A stretch of DNA of 64,000 nucleotides from Chrysomallon squamiferum (GCA_012295275.1 CM022670.1:21927679-21991678), one strand, 5' to 3'. Shown: positions 1 through 12,236, counted from the stretch's first letter. Notes: a model not told the origin generated them from the sequence alone. Numbers and translations are program-made.

Positions 1-131
1 TACGTCTGTCTGATGCAGAGTAAACAATATTTATTTGTGTCTCATGGAAATAGTAAACAATATTTACGTCTGTTTAATATAAACAGTAAAACAATATTAA
101 CGTATATTTGATGAAGATACTAAATATTTAC

Positions 132-1353
132 GTGTGCCTCGACTTGCAGTGTGTTTTCCATTATCTCGTGTGTCACTGAAGTCTGGTGAAGAGATGTCAC
201 TGTGACTTTTCCATGTTTTACTGATTCGTTCTTTGAAGGAATCAAGCCTACGCCAGTCTGAAAATGCAGATTTTTAATATTACATACAAGTGATAATAAT
301 ATAAATAAAACTGAATAATGTATAAGAAATGTCCAATATTACATTCAGAAACAGAATTAAGATTCACAATTGATTTATAATATTACCTAGAAATAACAAA
401 GAAAAAAAAAAACGTTTTATATAAATTACTAAGTGTGTAGCAGAGACAAATGAAACTTATAGTGTTTGAGACTATGAAATGAAAAACGCTCTGCTTACCT
501 CATTATCAAAGGTAATGACGGTGTACGAATCATTTTCTAACACAAGCTTCCAGAAACTTTCTCCAGTGTCTTTCACACGCGGTATCAGCAAATAGCCTTG
601 TTTAGATACTTTAGACTAAAAATAAAAAAATAAAACATTTTTTATTAAAGATTTGCCGTTTAGACTGACTGGCTACTTTTTTTAGATGTTTTTGTCCACA
701 AACAGTGATATTTATTCTTTTCTGTTTCTTTATATATTTTCTTTCCTACATATTAACTTTTCATACCCTATCTCCAAATCATGTTTGACGTCTAACTATA
801 GTTACAGTATCCTTTACAGTTTTTAAACTGTTGTTTCATTACTCAATTTATCTTAGCATTGACGATCTACCTTTTCATTTTACTTCCACCCATCCAAACA
901 TCTACCATTTGCTTTCTGCTTGCGTCATTTAATTCTGGATTGCATTATACATTCTTGTATCCACTAATCATTCATTAGAGTTAACACTTACCATAGTTTT
1001 ACCTTAACCATTACGTGACAAAAATGCCAAAATGTTTACATCGAACTTCATGAATCAAAATAGAGTAATTCTCAGTTTAGTAATAATCAATTTAGTAATA
1101 CACTGAGAGAAAACTCACAGGCAGACAGAGGGCGTAAAAATGTTGTCTTCCATCAATCCACACCTTGTTCCTGTCCGCAGTCTCTGTGAAATAAATGAAT
1201 TAATACAATCTTTACTTATAATTTTATGTTCTGAAATACTGGCCTGTATCAGGTAGTTAACAAGAAAATCACAATTACTATTATTATTACTGCCATTACT
1301 TTTCTTTTTCTTCTTCTTCTTCAATTTTATTATTATTATTATTATTATTATTG

Positions 1354-1391
<38 letters not shown>

Positions 1392-1496
1392 GTTGTTGTT
1401 GTTGTTGTTGTTGTTGTTTTTGTTGTTGTTGTCGTTATTGTTATAATTATTATAAAATGTACCTGTGTTCTCAGTTTTATCTGGTGTCGCCGTTTT
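132..1496 (-). CDS. Gene A linker and start of PTP domain D2
   Basis: A 34-nt linker exon (KTATPDKTENT) and exons 1119-1183, 499-615 and 132-257 encode the first half of a diverged second PTP domain: ADRNKVWIDGRQHFYALCLP, GYLLIPRVKDTGESFWKLV, then HGKVTVTSLHQTS. The rest lies left of the window. Gene B shows that the D2 active site is lost, so D2 is expected to be a regulatory pseudophosphatase. Confidence 0.8.
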
Positions 1497-2727
1497 CTGA
1501 AAGAATATAAATAGCATGAAATGGTAATACCAAATTATACTCTAAAGTTATTTTATTTAATAATGTTCAGTTCGTACACATACAGAAAGTAACATAGACA
1601 TAAAACATTCATAATGACAGATGTGTTTATAACGCATTTCATATTTTGTATTATCTAATCGAAACAATGTTTTATAGTATATGATGTAGTATCCAAAAGG
1701 TCACAAGTTTGTAAAATTAAACTATTTGTTTGATACCAATATATTTTATAAAGTGTTACAAAGTAAATTTATTTACGAAGAATATCGAAAAAAGTACTTT
1801 GTTTACTATTGACAAATCTCTCTAAACCATTAATATCCATATATGTCGCTTTACTGTTGTTTCTGTCTTTATTTAATGAATCAGAGGTATTCGAAACAAT
1901 ATTTTATTTGAATTAATATTACTAAGGATCTACTTGGTTAATTCCTTTCTTTCTCACGATTAAAGGAATTATAATTATATAATAACGAAGTAATTTATTC
2001 TGTACTTACTAGAGCTAGTTCGTCCACAGTTTTCTTTCCCATGACGAGAGAAGTTTTCTGTTGCTGATATTTAAGATAAAACTCTGCGTTGTCCATGCTT
2101 GTGTCACCGTACGTGGCCATCTCAAGTAGAGCGACAAACAACATTTCATACTGCTCCTGTAATTAATTTATAACAGTAATAAGTTTACCTTTTTTAAAGT
2201 GGTTATATATCGCTAACTTTGCCTAGTTAATATAGAAATAAGTTTAACTTTACCTCGGTTTGAACTAGACCTTTACGCTGATCTCTCAGTCGAGTGATGA
2301 CCTTGAAGACATCGACTTTTCCTGTAGCCTCCATCTCGTCCAATAGAATGTCCAGGGCAATGAACGTTCCAGTTCGTCCAACTCCAGCACTGAAATCATG
2401 TAATTGTTAGTATTCATAACTTACGAAATATCAAATATCTTCATTTTAAAGATAACATTAATATAAACGTCTTTAATGGTTTACATATAATTAATAGAAG
2501 TAATCTACCTGCAGTGTACAAGAACAGGACCAGGAAGTGTTGGTTTTGACTTTCGCACTTGATACAGAAATTCTGTGAAGTCATAAACATTGGGGATTCC
2601 ATGATCTGGCCAGGAAATGAAGTGAAACTGCTGAAAGGTTTTAGTTTTTCCAGTCTAAAATGATAAATAAAAGAAAAGATCTCGAAAACAGTTTTATTTA
2701 ATTATTTATATTTATTACTTTATTACT

Positions 2728-2798
<71 letters not shown>

Positions 2799-3140
2799 TT
2801 TTATAGAACCCCTATATATTGTTATTATGATTTGTAAGTAATGAATGTCTTTCCAATCTGAAATAAATTAATAAGGTTCTTTTCACCTTCATTCCCCCAT
2901 TCCCAAAAAATAAAATCACCCAGGACTGGTCTAAATATTTGTTAGAATATAATCTACTGAAAATAATAGCAATAACGAACGCATAAATTTATAAACTTAA
3001 TTGACTCACCTTTCTGTGTGTTACAGACATTTTCCTAATCACAAAGTCACGTTTCTCTAGTTTTTCTGTGACAACAACTGTGAATGGTCCTATAGTCTTC
3101 ATCTCTTCATCTGACCAATACGCTTCACATTTTACCTTGA

Positions 3141-3230
<90 letters not shown>

Positions 3231-3320
3231 GTATCGATGGAACTGCACTGTAAGGATTTCAGCTAAATTAAACCGTGAAAGAAAACATCATAAAATCGAT
3301 GAAAGTAGAAATGGTGTTCA

Positions 3321-3366
<46 letters not shown>

Positions 3367-3405
3367 ATTATTTATATTATTCTTATTGTTGTTATTATTA
3401 TTGTT

Positions 3406-3450
<45 letters not shown>

Positions 3451-6041
3451 TATTTATATATTTATTTATTTATTTATTTTAATGTTTTTAAATGTTTTAC
3501 TAGAGGCAAGAATAAGACTGGGGAACTAGAGAACTGATTTAGTCATCTTGTGCTCATTTATAAAGAAAGTACCTTGGTGTCTTCCACGAGATTACAAAGC
3601 ATAATAATTTTACTACATTTCATCTCCCACAACATTCTCAAGAAATCTCTTAATGTCTTCTTGTTTGGAGCTGAAATTAAAATAAAAATCAATTTCATAG
3701 CTGATATCGATGATGTGTGGTAAATATATAAAACAATTTTTCGGTAGAACGTAGTTAAAGCCGTATATAAAATAATGGTTTGATTTACCTTGAGCTGCAA
3801 TAAAATAATCCTTTTCTTCATAAGCCTGCAATAGAAAACATTTTCATTGTGTGACATTACTTAATCATTGATAGTTTTGTAGATATTCATACGTTAACTT
3901 TAATACATACATATATACGTACATTTATATATGTGTATGTGTCTGTGTGTGTACAAATGTATATATCTGTGTGCATATATGTATGTAAATTATTTATATT
4001 AATAACTGAAATACATATCTGACTATTGTGTTTTAAACACTGAAATGGAATACTCCTCTTTAAGTATGATATTTATACGCCAATGATTTAAATAATGTAA
4101 TCATATAGTAGTCATTATGGTCGACATATTATAGTTAACAGTGTATATATCATAAAGCCATGAGGTTATGTTGCTAAAAACATTTTTGAAATTATTTGTA
4201 TGTGAATCAAATATGGTTCATGATTCTGTGTATCATATGGAACTGAAATTAAATAGTTTATAGTAAAATTTATGTACTTCTGATACTAAATAACTGGCTG
4301 TATTTACTATTATATTTTGTATTGTAGTTAAGAAACAGCAAAGACTTACATCAACGAGGCTGGCGTTGATATAATCAGAATGTTCTACATCTGGCAGCAT
4401 CGTTAAAACAACTCGATTCTGGTCATCTTCAAAACACATTACAATCAGAAGTAGTTTGAAGTTTCACCATTAGAGATATCTTATACACAGTGTATATGAA
4501 ATGTACATTAATGTAATTGACATCACTATCATTTTTATTTAAATAATAATAAAAACGGCTGCCGCATAAAATATTCTCCTGCAACAGTCAACATGAATAT
4601 TTTAACACTGAAATTCACTCTAAGATGACAACCTGAAAAACTATTTATGAGAAGAAAAAAAAATCTGGAGACATTTCAGACAGAGGAATTTGTGAAATCA
4701 TAAAAATGTATAAAATGAAAACAATATACTGATTAGCAAAATTATTTCAGTCACGGGCTAATTTCTAATGTCACTGCCAGTGAAATACTAAAAAGATTGT
4801 TTTAATACGCTCACTTACATGGATAGTAGCCTTTGAATCGATTCTTTTCTTTGTTTTCTGGCACCTGAGATTCTTTATATGACGATTTGAATCCGTTGTC
4901 CAGTTTCTGAAAGTTAAATTAAAAACAAAATTATTATATTCTGACATAACTAGAGAAACATAGCCTCATAATAAAAAATAAAATGGACGTAAAAACCATA
5001 ACAATAATGAATATTTTAGTGATGGTGATAATGGAGAAAAAGAAGAACAACAACAACAGCAGCAACAACAACAACAATAATAATAATAATAAGAAGAAGA
5101 AGAAGAAGAAGAAGAAGATGAATGAATAAGAAGAAAAAGAAGCAAAATAAGAAGAAAAGAAGAAGGAAAAATAGAAAAATTAGAAGAATAGTTGCCACTA
5201 CAACAACAAAAACAACAACAATAACAGTAATAATAATAATAGAAACAGAAGGAGAAGAAGAGAAAGAAGAAGAAATAGAAAAAAGAATAAAAACAAGAAG
5301 AGGGAAACGAAGAGGAAGAAAGGGAATATTTAGAAGATAAGCTTAATTCCACACACCTTGAATTTTGATTCAAATCCTCCTGGTTGTTGTCTGATTCTCT
5401 GAATGACTTTGGAAAGTTCACTGACCAGCACTCCACCCTCAGGCAGCTGGACGTCAGAGACGTTGTAGTAAACTGAAGCTGCTGTTTCAACTTCTTGTTC
5501 ATCTATCTCTTCTACTGGAGAATTAATAGTCAACGTAACTTCACAGTCTTCTTCCTTTTCTCCGTCATCCTCTGTTCCTTCTGGAGACTGTCGAGTTGGT
5601 AAATCGACATCAACAAATTCGTAAGGATAATCTATGCCGAACAATTAAAGCAAATAAATTGTTAGATGATATAAATTTTAAATTGAAAGGAAAAAGAAAG
5701 AAAGAAAACCAAAAAGTTGAACAGAAAAAAACATCAGCATTTTGAAATAAACAGAAAGAAAGAAAAAGGGGAAAAAGACACAATAAAGAAAATATTTTAC
5801 TACAGAATTTATCAAGAGGTTAGTAATGTCGAAGATTCTTCTTCTTGCAATTCGTCCAGCCAGAAGTAAAGATGTTATGTTTTCTCCGTATATTCTATAT
5901 GCAACTGCTTATAAAAAAGTCCTTGCAGTTAGTTGCTAATTAGTTGCCAGTAGTTCATGGAAATATGGAATGTGTTTCCTTTTGTATGAATATCATTTTA
6001 CAATAAAATATGAGAGGAATCATTTGAGTACAGAAATGTAT

Positions 6042-6109
<68 letters not shown>

Positions 6110-9079
6110 TTATTGGAGGGTGAAGTGCTTATTCAGCCGACAGATAGTTAAAGTTATTACACAGCTGATTCTTACCAGTCTCATTTCTACTTTTATTCTG
6201 TTTCGAATTCCACTTCATTTGATTTGAATCTTCGGTGTTCTCTTTAGTAGACATTCGCCGTCGTCTGAACAGAGAAAAAAAGAAACTTTAAAAATTGTTG
6301 TCAGTTTTATGTAAATCATGTTTATAAAATAATATGCATATATTCATAATGTTTCAGAGATCACGAACAATTTGTACTTTGCACACACGCACACACACAA
6401 ACACACACAGATATATAGATATATATATACATATATATATATATAAATCGCAATGTTTGTATAATTTAGCTATGCACGTTTGTAGGTATATGTGGGTGTG
6501 TGTATTTATGATCCAGATAAATTAGCCCCCAAAATATATTTAGTAATTTCTAATTCGTAACAAAGTAAAATAATATGACGCAGATACCTCATTATTACAA
6601 ATAGAGCAATCACAACTACAGTGACTACAGCAACACCGATTACACTTCCAGCAATTATGAAAGTTTGTTGTTCAGATTCAGAAATCTCTTGAAAAAAAAA
6701 AGAGAGAATGTAAGAAAATACAATAAAAATATGGGCGAAATATCATCTTGTCATTAGTAATAAATGTACTACAAAATATATAAGTATGTAACGTCCTAAT
6801 AGATAATCGTTTAAAATAGATTACGAGATATTCGACTAGACTAAAATACGTAAATGTAAAATGACTTTCACTAAAAGGAAATCTAATTAATTCATATCAA
6901 TTCATAATAGAAATATATATATATATATATATATAAGTAATAAAAAATAACTTTGATTTGTTAGAGGACAATGAAACTTTAAATCAATAAAATGCCTATA
7001 TTCGCATTATTTCAAGAAAGCAAAATTATTTACTTTGTATACACAAGTATAATAAAGATAATGATGTTGATGAAGATGATAATAATAATAACGTAGAATT
7101 AAGCTATACTAAAGAAATATGCAACGTCATATTTACCACTCGCAAACAGTGAAAACGGGAGTAAAATGAAAATACAGTGATTCTTAAATATTTCAGAGGA
7201 AACAATAGTTGAACAAGGTAAAAAATGAAAAAAAAAAGGAAAAAGAAATGAAATGTAAAAAATGATAATAATAACTAACCCAAAACAATAAACAGATGAA
7301 GAAACTAAGAAAAACAAATAAAAGATGAAGTTTAGAAAGAAATATAAATAAATAAAATTAATAGAATAAGTAATTCGTTTACATTAAAAATCTCGATATC
7401 CAGCTCTTCAGCCATTTTTACATTGTCCTTGTATTGTTTTTACTTTCACCACAAATAAAATTACAATTAGATCCCAATTTTCCAGAGTCTCATTCTGGAA
7501 ACACTGGAAAAGATCCGTTTCTTATGTAATTTAACATCTATAACACTTTGCACTCTAGCGTAGACCAATCTTTTTATCAGTAAAAACTAAATATAGTCAT
7601 TTGTTAGAAGAGAAAATAAAATAAAGGTATGAAACTGACATAAATATAACAGAAAACAAAAAATAAAACAAAATTAAAACGAAATAAAAAAATAAAAAGT
7701 AAAAGTAAATAAATTAAGAAAATAATAAATAAATAAAGTACTAAGATAAAATGAAAATAAAAACTGAAATCTAGAAATGTACAACCTTCCTTGCATAAAA
7801 GTCCTTGGTATCCGTCTTTACAACCTCCTGTACAATTTCCAGAAATAAACTCACACGTTTCTGTTTTACACTGACCACACGTAGAATTACAGTCAAATCC
7901 GTATTTTCCAGATCTGCATTCTGAAAATTTACAAAGAGCTAACTTACCCATCAGTTTCATAATTTGTTATTTGTATTAATATATTCACACATACATACAT
8001 ACCTACACCTGTCAGTTATCTATATTTGATTCTTTCAATTTTCTATTATGTTTTCTATTTTCTTTTTGTATCTTTACCAATACTACTACTACTACTACTA
8101 CTACCGCTACTATTGCTCTTACTACTTCTACTATTACTACTACTACTTCTACTACTAGCACTACTACTACTTATACTACTACTCCTAATACTCATATTAT
8201 TATTATCATCACTTTTATCTTTATTATTATTTACATTCACTTCAGTGCATGGATCCTTTTAGTTTTTCGTTTTTATTATTACGATTATTATGAATATGAT
8301 GATGCTGATTACTATTATTATTATTATGATAGTCCTGTAACAATATCGCCATTTACTCTAACTGAATTTAGGACATGTAAAAGTAGAGTACGACTGACTT
8401 TGTTTGCACAAGATTCCGTCGTAACCTTCAGTACAACCTCCAGTACAATTTCCAGAGAATCTGTCACATGGCTTGCTTCTACAGTTCCCACATCTAGATT
8501 TACAGTTTTTATCATATGATCCTGGACTGCATTCTGCAGTTATTGAAATAGCAACAAAATCAATAAAATAATGAACAATTGTTTAACGTCAAAGCAGTTG
8601 ATTTTAATATTAAGAATAATTATGTTTCAGGCCTGCTTCTCAGAAAGAGAGACTGCTTCATAACTTTTATATACTTATGATCAGTAAGAATTTAAACTAT
8701 TATTGTATAATTAAATCATTTCTTCAATCTTTCCACACTGTTTTTAAATGTTGTATTGATAACTCTGTTTCTATGTATTTCAAAGTAAACACTGATCCTG
8801 TACCTTTTCTACAGTCTGTTCCATTCCATCCTGCCTTACATCCTGCAATGTCACAGTGTCCTGTCTGTACGTCACAAGTTGAGTTTGTGTTAACACACTG
8901 ACGTTCTTCACACAACTTGTCACAGTTAGAACCATACTTGACTTTCAGCTCACACGCTAATATAATGTGATGTTATATAAATACCTTGTTACAGATATAA
9001 TCCTTTTTTTTTAAATATTATTGTTTCGACTGTAACATTGAGTACATGGTGATATTCAACAACATTATGAACCAATAAC

Positions 9080-9117
<38 letters not shown>

Positions 9118-10282
9118 TTTTTTTCTTCATCATATTAATCATTCTTCTGGAGAACAGGAATTTTAAAATAATAATAGTTTAAGCAAATTGCTCACATTAA
9201 CTCACAATGTATCGTTCAAGTGCATAATGATAAATTATTAACAACTTTATCCAGAAGAAATGTTCATAATATTTATATACTTATGATTTGTAAGAATTTA
9301 CACTATTATTACATAATAACAATATTTTGTTTGTTCAAAGTTCCAATCTGTTTTTCAATATTGTATTGTTAACTCTGTTTCTATATATTTCAAAGCAAAC
9401 ACTGATCCTGTACCTTCTATACAGTCTGTTCCATTCCATCCTGCCGTACATACTGCAGTGTCACACTTTCCTGTCTTTACATCACAGGATGAATTGGTGT
9501 TAACACAGTGACGTTCTTCACACAACTTCTCACAGTTAGAACCATACTTGACGTTCACTTCACACGCTAGTACAATGTAATGTAATGTAATGTAAATACC
9601 TCGTCAGACATATAATATTCGTTTATTTTTAGTACTCTGTTTTGAATGTAACATTCAGTATATTATGATATTCTACAACAATCTTTTAAAACAACCAACA
9701 ACTATTTATTATTACTGTTGTTGTTCTTATTATTAATTATTATTCGTCATCATAATCATCAATATCATCAATATTAATAAATCACCTGGTTGCTTGTGGT
9801 GTTTTTATTCCGGAGAAAAACGAATTTTAAAATAATTATAGTTTAATTAAATTGCTCACTTTAACTCACCATATACTTCAACTTCCAGAAAATCTAAAGC
9901 TGTACTAGCGCCATTATCATTGTTTTGGTAGACAGTCACGTATCTGGCATTAACATTACACGTGAAATTCACGACACCAGGAATATCAGATCCATTTTTT
10001 TTACCAGTAACAGTACCACACAGATGTCCTGTGTTAGATGAATTAACTGCTGTGTTTGTGTAGATTTGTACTCCACGTCTTCGTTTTTTGGCTTTAAAAC
10101 ATAAAATTAGTATATGAAATATAGAGTTTTATGTATCCTAGTATATAACGTAAATTATCTTAAATAAAGCTGCAATGTTCTAAAAAATAAATAAATAAAT
10201 AAATAAACTTTTTATATCGCGTTTTAATGACCAGCATCAAGTAGTGTCGAAATCTAATTTAAGAATCTAATAAATCACTTTG

Positions 10283-10313
<31 letters not shown>

Positions 10314-10578
10314 ACAAAAGAGGATAAAATAAAAATCGAAATCGTCTGCTGTCTACATTCCTGTTTAAATACAGTGTCCATTTTCTCTTGAAAATATTCC
10401 ATTTACTGTCTGTGTATTTGTATAATAATTGTAATCAATCAAGTCCTACTAAATAATACATATACTAAACGACACATGATGTAAATATAAAATGTGCATC
10501 AGCGTACTGTATAGTGTGATCTTCCTTCAACTTACTGTAGTTATACTATGAATGTATGTGTGTATGTATGCATGTATG

Positions 10579-10612
<34 letters not shown>

Positions 10613-11706
10613 TGTATGTATGTATGCAATTATCCCTGAATATACATGTATGTATTTATGTATGTATATATGTATGCTAAATATGTATTCGTTAAAATGT
10701 AGGTATTTTTTTTATTTATGTTTATAAATTTAGAAGACAAACCAAGAACAACTACAATACCAAACATCAACAATAACAAAACAACAACAAGAACAACAAC
10801 AAGAACAACAACAATAATAATAAGAAGAAAACAACAACAAAAAAAGAAGAAAAAGAAGTATATCATAAAAAATTAAATATGTAAGAAAAATACACATCAC
10901 CAAAACAAGTTGACTTACTCTCAGTTCTAAAGTATATTTTCACTTCATGAACAAAGTAGAGTTTTCCTAGATCCACTTCCCACCACGTGTACGACTGTCC
11001 TATTGCTTGTGCATAAAGTTTAACCCATTTTGTTTTGTTACTCCATCAACAGCTGCAGATGCTTTGAAACGGTTGTCATGGTAAGAACTCTGGTAGGCTG
11101 GCTTTCTCTTAGCTACATTTACTGTTCAAAATGGAATTAACAAATATTTAATAAAGATATGAATATCAATATCGTACACATATACACAACGACATCTGAA
11201 GAAACAGGTATCGAACAAATTATCCGGCGTCCTGAAATCCAGTAAGACAATAAAACCTGAAATGTTTTTCCAGACGCTATTTTCATAGTTCTCGAGCGCA
11301 CGTGTTGTCCTCACCAGACCGAAACTACTCTTTCAAGCCGCGTGGCGTTCTTTCACTCGCCACATTGTTTACATAATGTCGAATCGCCACAGTTGTGTAT
11401 CGTCAATTTTCTTTTTAATTTTAAAATGTTTATGCCTAGTTATTTACGTATTTAGATGCCTTGGTGCCAGAAAACCTCAGGCCCCAAGGAGTCCGGATAA
11501 TTGGTCCGATATCTGTACATACATATGAACAAATGATGCCTCATACCACAAATATTATTAAGACAAATTCGTTCGTTTTATTATTTCTAATCAAAGATTA
11601 GGATATTTGTGGTAGTAACATTACGTCGTTTTTCGTCAGGACAGTTTTTAATAACTGCAACATCAGTGAGCACTTCATATCTATCTATCTATATATATGT
11701 ATAGAT

Positions 11707-11745
<39 letters not shown>

Positions 11746-11923
11746 AACTTATACAGTCACACACATATAAACACACATACACATATACATATACAGACAT
11801 GCTAGCATAGGTATACACATATATAGAGAGATATGTAAACATATATTTATACGAATTATACATATATAAGTGCAGAAGGATATACATACATACATATATA
11901 TATATATGTATTTATGTATATAA

Positions 11924-11954
<31 letters not shown>

Positions 11955-12236
11955 TGCATGTATGTATGTAAATATGTATGTGTATATATATATATATATA
12001 TATATTCTTTTTACAAACATTACATACATACATACATATATAGTTTAGTAATTAGTTATAGATTAATTATAAGCATATACGGACGAACTAACACCCACAC
12101 ATATACATCCATATATACATACATATATGTGTGTCTATACATTTTTAAACGTCTTACCAAACCGAGCTGAAATGTGAACTTGAAACATGAAAATAAACCA
12201 CAGAAAAATATAAAACTCCAAGCAAACTGCAGCCAT
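132..12236 (-). CDS. Gene A: receptor-type protein tyrosine phosphatase with FTP-lectin/EGF ectodomain (3' end outside window)
   Basis: Predicted membrane tyrosine phosphatase. Exons in transcript order: 12158-12236, 10919-11121, 9870-10091, 9414-9566, 8804-8956, 8399-8533, 7786-7920, 6588-6687, 6176-6264, 5357-5631, 4819-4906, 4350-4426, 3789-3825, 3573-3670, 3010-3135, 2509-2654, 2254-2389, 2010-2156, 1463-1496, 1119-1183, 499-615, 132-257. All have AG/GT borders and compatible phases except exon 2, which lacks one base and runs into a stop. Order: signal peptide, fucolectin-like FTP domain, four EGF units, TM segment, acidic juxtamembrane region, PTP D1 with KNRF, WPDHGIP and HCSAGVGRTG, then D2. 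By comparison with gene B, about three D2 exons are missing beyond the left edge. The frameshift means the full-length protein may not be made from this allele. Ligand and substrate are unknown. Confidence 0.85.
2010..4906 (-). CDS. Gene A PTP domain D1 (catalytic)
   Basis: Nine exons (4819-4906, 4350-4426, 3789-3825, 3573-3670, 3010-3135, 2509-2654, 2254-2389, 2010-2156, preceded by the end of 5357-5631) encode a classical PTP domain. The pTyr loop region is KNRFKGYYPYDDQNRVVL, then DYINASLVD, FIAAQGA, LCNLVED, KCEAYWS, the general acid in WPDHGIP, the nucleophile in HCSAGVGRTG, and a Q-loop in LVQTEEQYEML. Every residue needed for catalysis is present, so D1 should be an active tyrosine phosphatase. 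One oddity: the usual DFWRM is FLRM here but FWRM in gene B. Confidence 0.9.
2704..2801. repeat. (TTTA)n microsatellite
   Basis: Long tetranucleotide run in a gene A PTP intron. The homologous site in gene B (59820-59885) is shorter and joined to poly-T. Confidence 0.95.
3138..3455. repeat. (AAT)n, (AAAT)n and (TTA)n arrays
   Basis: Three adjacent simple arrays in one gene A intron, beginning three bases from the splice acceptor of exon 3010-3135. In gene B the equivalent is 60246-60480. Confidence 0.9.
5040..5330. repeat. Purine-rich (AAG)n/(AAC)n tract
   Basis: Long AG/AAC-rich run in the intron before D1. Repeated in gene B at 62015-62260. The apparent Lys-, Ser- or Phe-rich reading frames here are not genes. 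Confidence 0.9.
5357..6264 (-). CDS. Gene A juxtamembrane exons (6176-6264, 5357-5631)
   Basis: A basic stop-transfer cluster (RRRRMSTKE) is followed by an acidic segment with the tyrosine motif DYPYEFVDVD and a long Glu/Asp-rich stretch. It then runs into VSELSKVIQRIRQQPGGFESKF, which leads into the PTP catalytic domain. The segment could be a phosphorylation or docking site (inference). The intron between these exons holds a (TTTA)n array. Confidence 0.8.
6040..6108. repeat. (TTTA)n microsatellite
   Basis: Perfect tetranucleotide array in a juxtamembrane intron of gene A. Confidence 0.95.
6588..6687 (-). CDS. Gene A transmembrane exon
   Basis: Encodes SESEQQTF followed by about 23 hydrophobic residues (IIAGSVIGVAVVTVVVIAL...) and a stop-transfer Arg completed by the next exon (RRRR). 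Phase 1 to 2. Gene B has the same exon one codon longer. Confidence 0.85.
7390..7494 (-). pseudogene. Decayed EGF exon in gene A intron
   Basis: Sequence after TTCCAG still resembles the short EGF exon (GKLGSNCNFICGE), but it has an in-frame stop at its second codon, further stops, and lost cysteines. The same relic sits at about 31575-31679 in gene D, so it decayed before those introns were copied. Confidence 0.65.
7786..7920 (-). CDS. Gene A EGF exon 4
   Basis: 45-codon phase 1-1 exon: ECRSGKYGFDCNSTCGQC, CEFISGNC, GGCKDGYQGLLCKE. The homologous exons in C and D use donor GTGAGT, but here the donor is GTTGTA, a weaker site. Next coding exon is the TM exon at 6687. Confidence 0.75.
8080..8220. 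repeat. (ACT)n-derived array
   Basis: Trinucleotide array in the intron after EGF exon 3. It is repeated in gene D (32315-32440). Confidence 0.9.
8399..8533 (-). CDS. Gene A EGF exon 3
   Basis: 45-codon phase 1-1 exon: ECSPGSYDKNCKSRCGNC, CDRFSGNC, GGCTEGYDGILCKQ. This is a shorter EGF/laminin unit with eight cysteines. Paralogous to 32661-32795 (D), 22712-22846 (C) and 44518-44652 (E). Donor GTCAGT in all. Confidence 0.85.
8804..8956 (-). CDS. Gene A EGF exon 2
   Basis: 51-codon phase 1-1 EGF exon with CELKVKYGSNCDKLCEERQC and a closing GWNGTDCRK. It is a recent duplicate of the exon to its right, and the flanking intron sequence is also similar. Confidence 0.85.
9414..9566 (-). CDS. Gene A EGF exon 1
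   Basis: 51-codon phase 1-1 exon with an EGF/laminin-type cysteine pattern (CEVNVKYGSNCEKLC..RHCV..SSCDVKTGKCD..C..GWNGTDC). This resembles the MEGF10/Draper class of EGF repeats. It is near-identical to the exon at 8804-8956 and to the equivalents in C, D and E. Confidence 0.85.
9870..10091 (-). CDS. Gene A exon 3: FTP domain second half
   Basis: Phase-1 exon that completes the FTP fold. It has KKRRRGVQIYTN, GHLCGTV, a VNFTCNVNARYVTVY core strand and the terminal LDFLEVEVYG strand that is characteristic of fucolectin-like domains. Two cysteines probably pair. Donor GTGAGT. Confidence 0.85.
10552..10624. repeat. (TATG)n microsatellite
   Basis: Tetranucleotide array in the FTP intron of gene A. 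Confidence 0.95.
10919..11121 (-). pseudogene. Gene A exon 2: FTP domain first half, with one-base deletion
   Basis: Encodes NVAKRKPAYQSS...AVDGVTKQNG, typical of the fucolectin/tachylectin-4/pentraxin (FTP, F5/8-type-C-like) fold. At about 11011 one G (plus strand) is missing compared with the equivalent exons of C, D and E, so the frame runs ATG CAC AAG CAA TAG. The following WWEVDLGKLYFVHE segment survives in another frame. Length is 203 nt, whereas phase-preserving paralogues are 201 nt (here one codon longer, so 204 expected). The rest of the gene is clean, so this is a young lesion or an assembly error. Confidence 0.8.
11211..11509. mobile_element. MITE-like element in gene A intron 1
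   Basis: Terminal inverted repeats: the left end reads TCGAACAAATTATCCGG, and the right end reverse-complemented reads TCGGACCAATTATCCGG. TA flanks both ends, which suits a TA target-site duplication. At about 299 bp it has no coding capacity. A second copy lies at the same intron position in gene E (46700-47001). Confidence 0.6.
11680..12030. repeat. Compound (CA)n/(TA)n/(TATG)n region
   Basis: Dense short tandem repeats in gene A intron 1. Comparable sequence lies at 47160-47560 in gene E. Confidence 0.9.
12158..12236 (-). CDS. Gene A exon 1: signal peptide
   Basis: Starts at an ATG with the conserved opening MAAVCLEFY, followed by a hydrophobic stretch and HISARFG, then donor GTAAGA, ending in phase 1. 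The same opening and end recur in the first exons of genes C, D and E, which supports the start choice. Confidence 0.85.

Noticed and set aside
1296-1517. Long Asn-rich reading frame, and similar Leu-, Ile-, Tyr- or Ser-rich frames elsewhere (3275-3529, 14288-14494, 28307-28735, 60106-60354)
   Set aside because: They are translations of (TTA)n, (TTG)n and related arrays inside introns. Only the terminal part of some overlaps a real exon.
3558-3857. Continuous 99-residue reading frame through two PTP exons
   Set aside because: It reads through an intron. The true exons are 3789-3825 and 3573-3670, as shown by phase and the PTP fold.
11126-11314. Reading frame MRTTRALENYENS (and 46615-46803)
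   Set aside because: Lies across the MITE-like element in intron 1 and has no domain. Not a gene.
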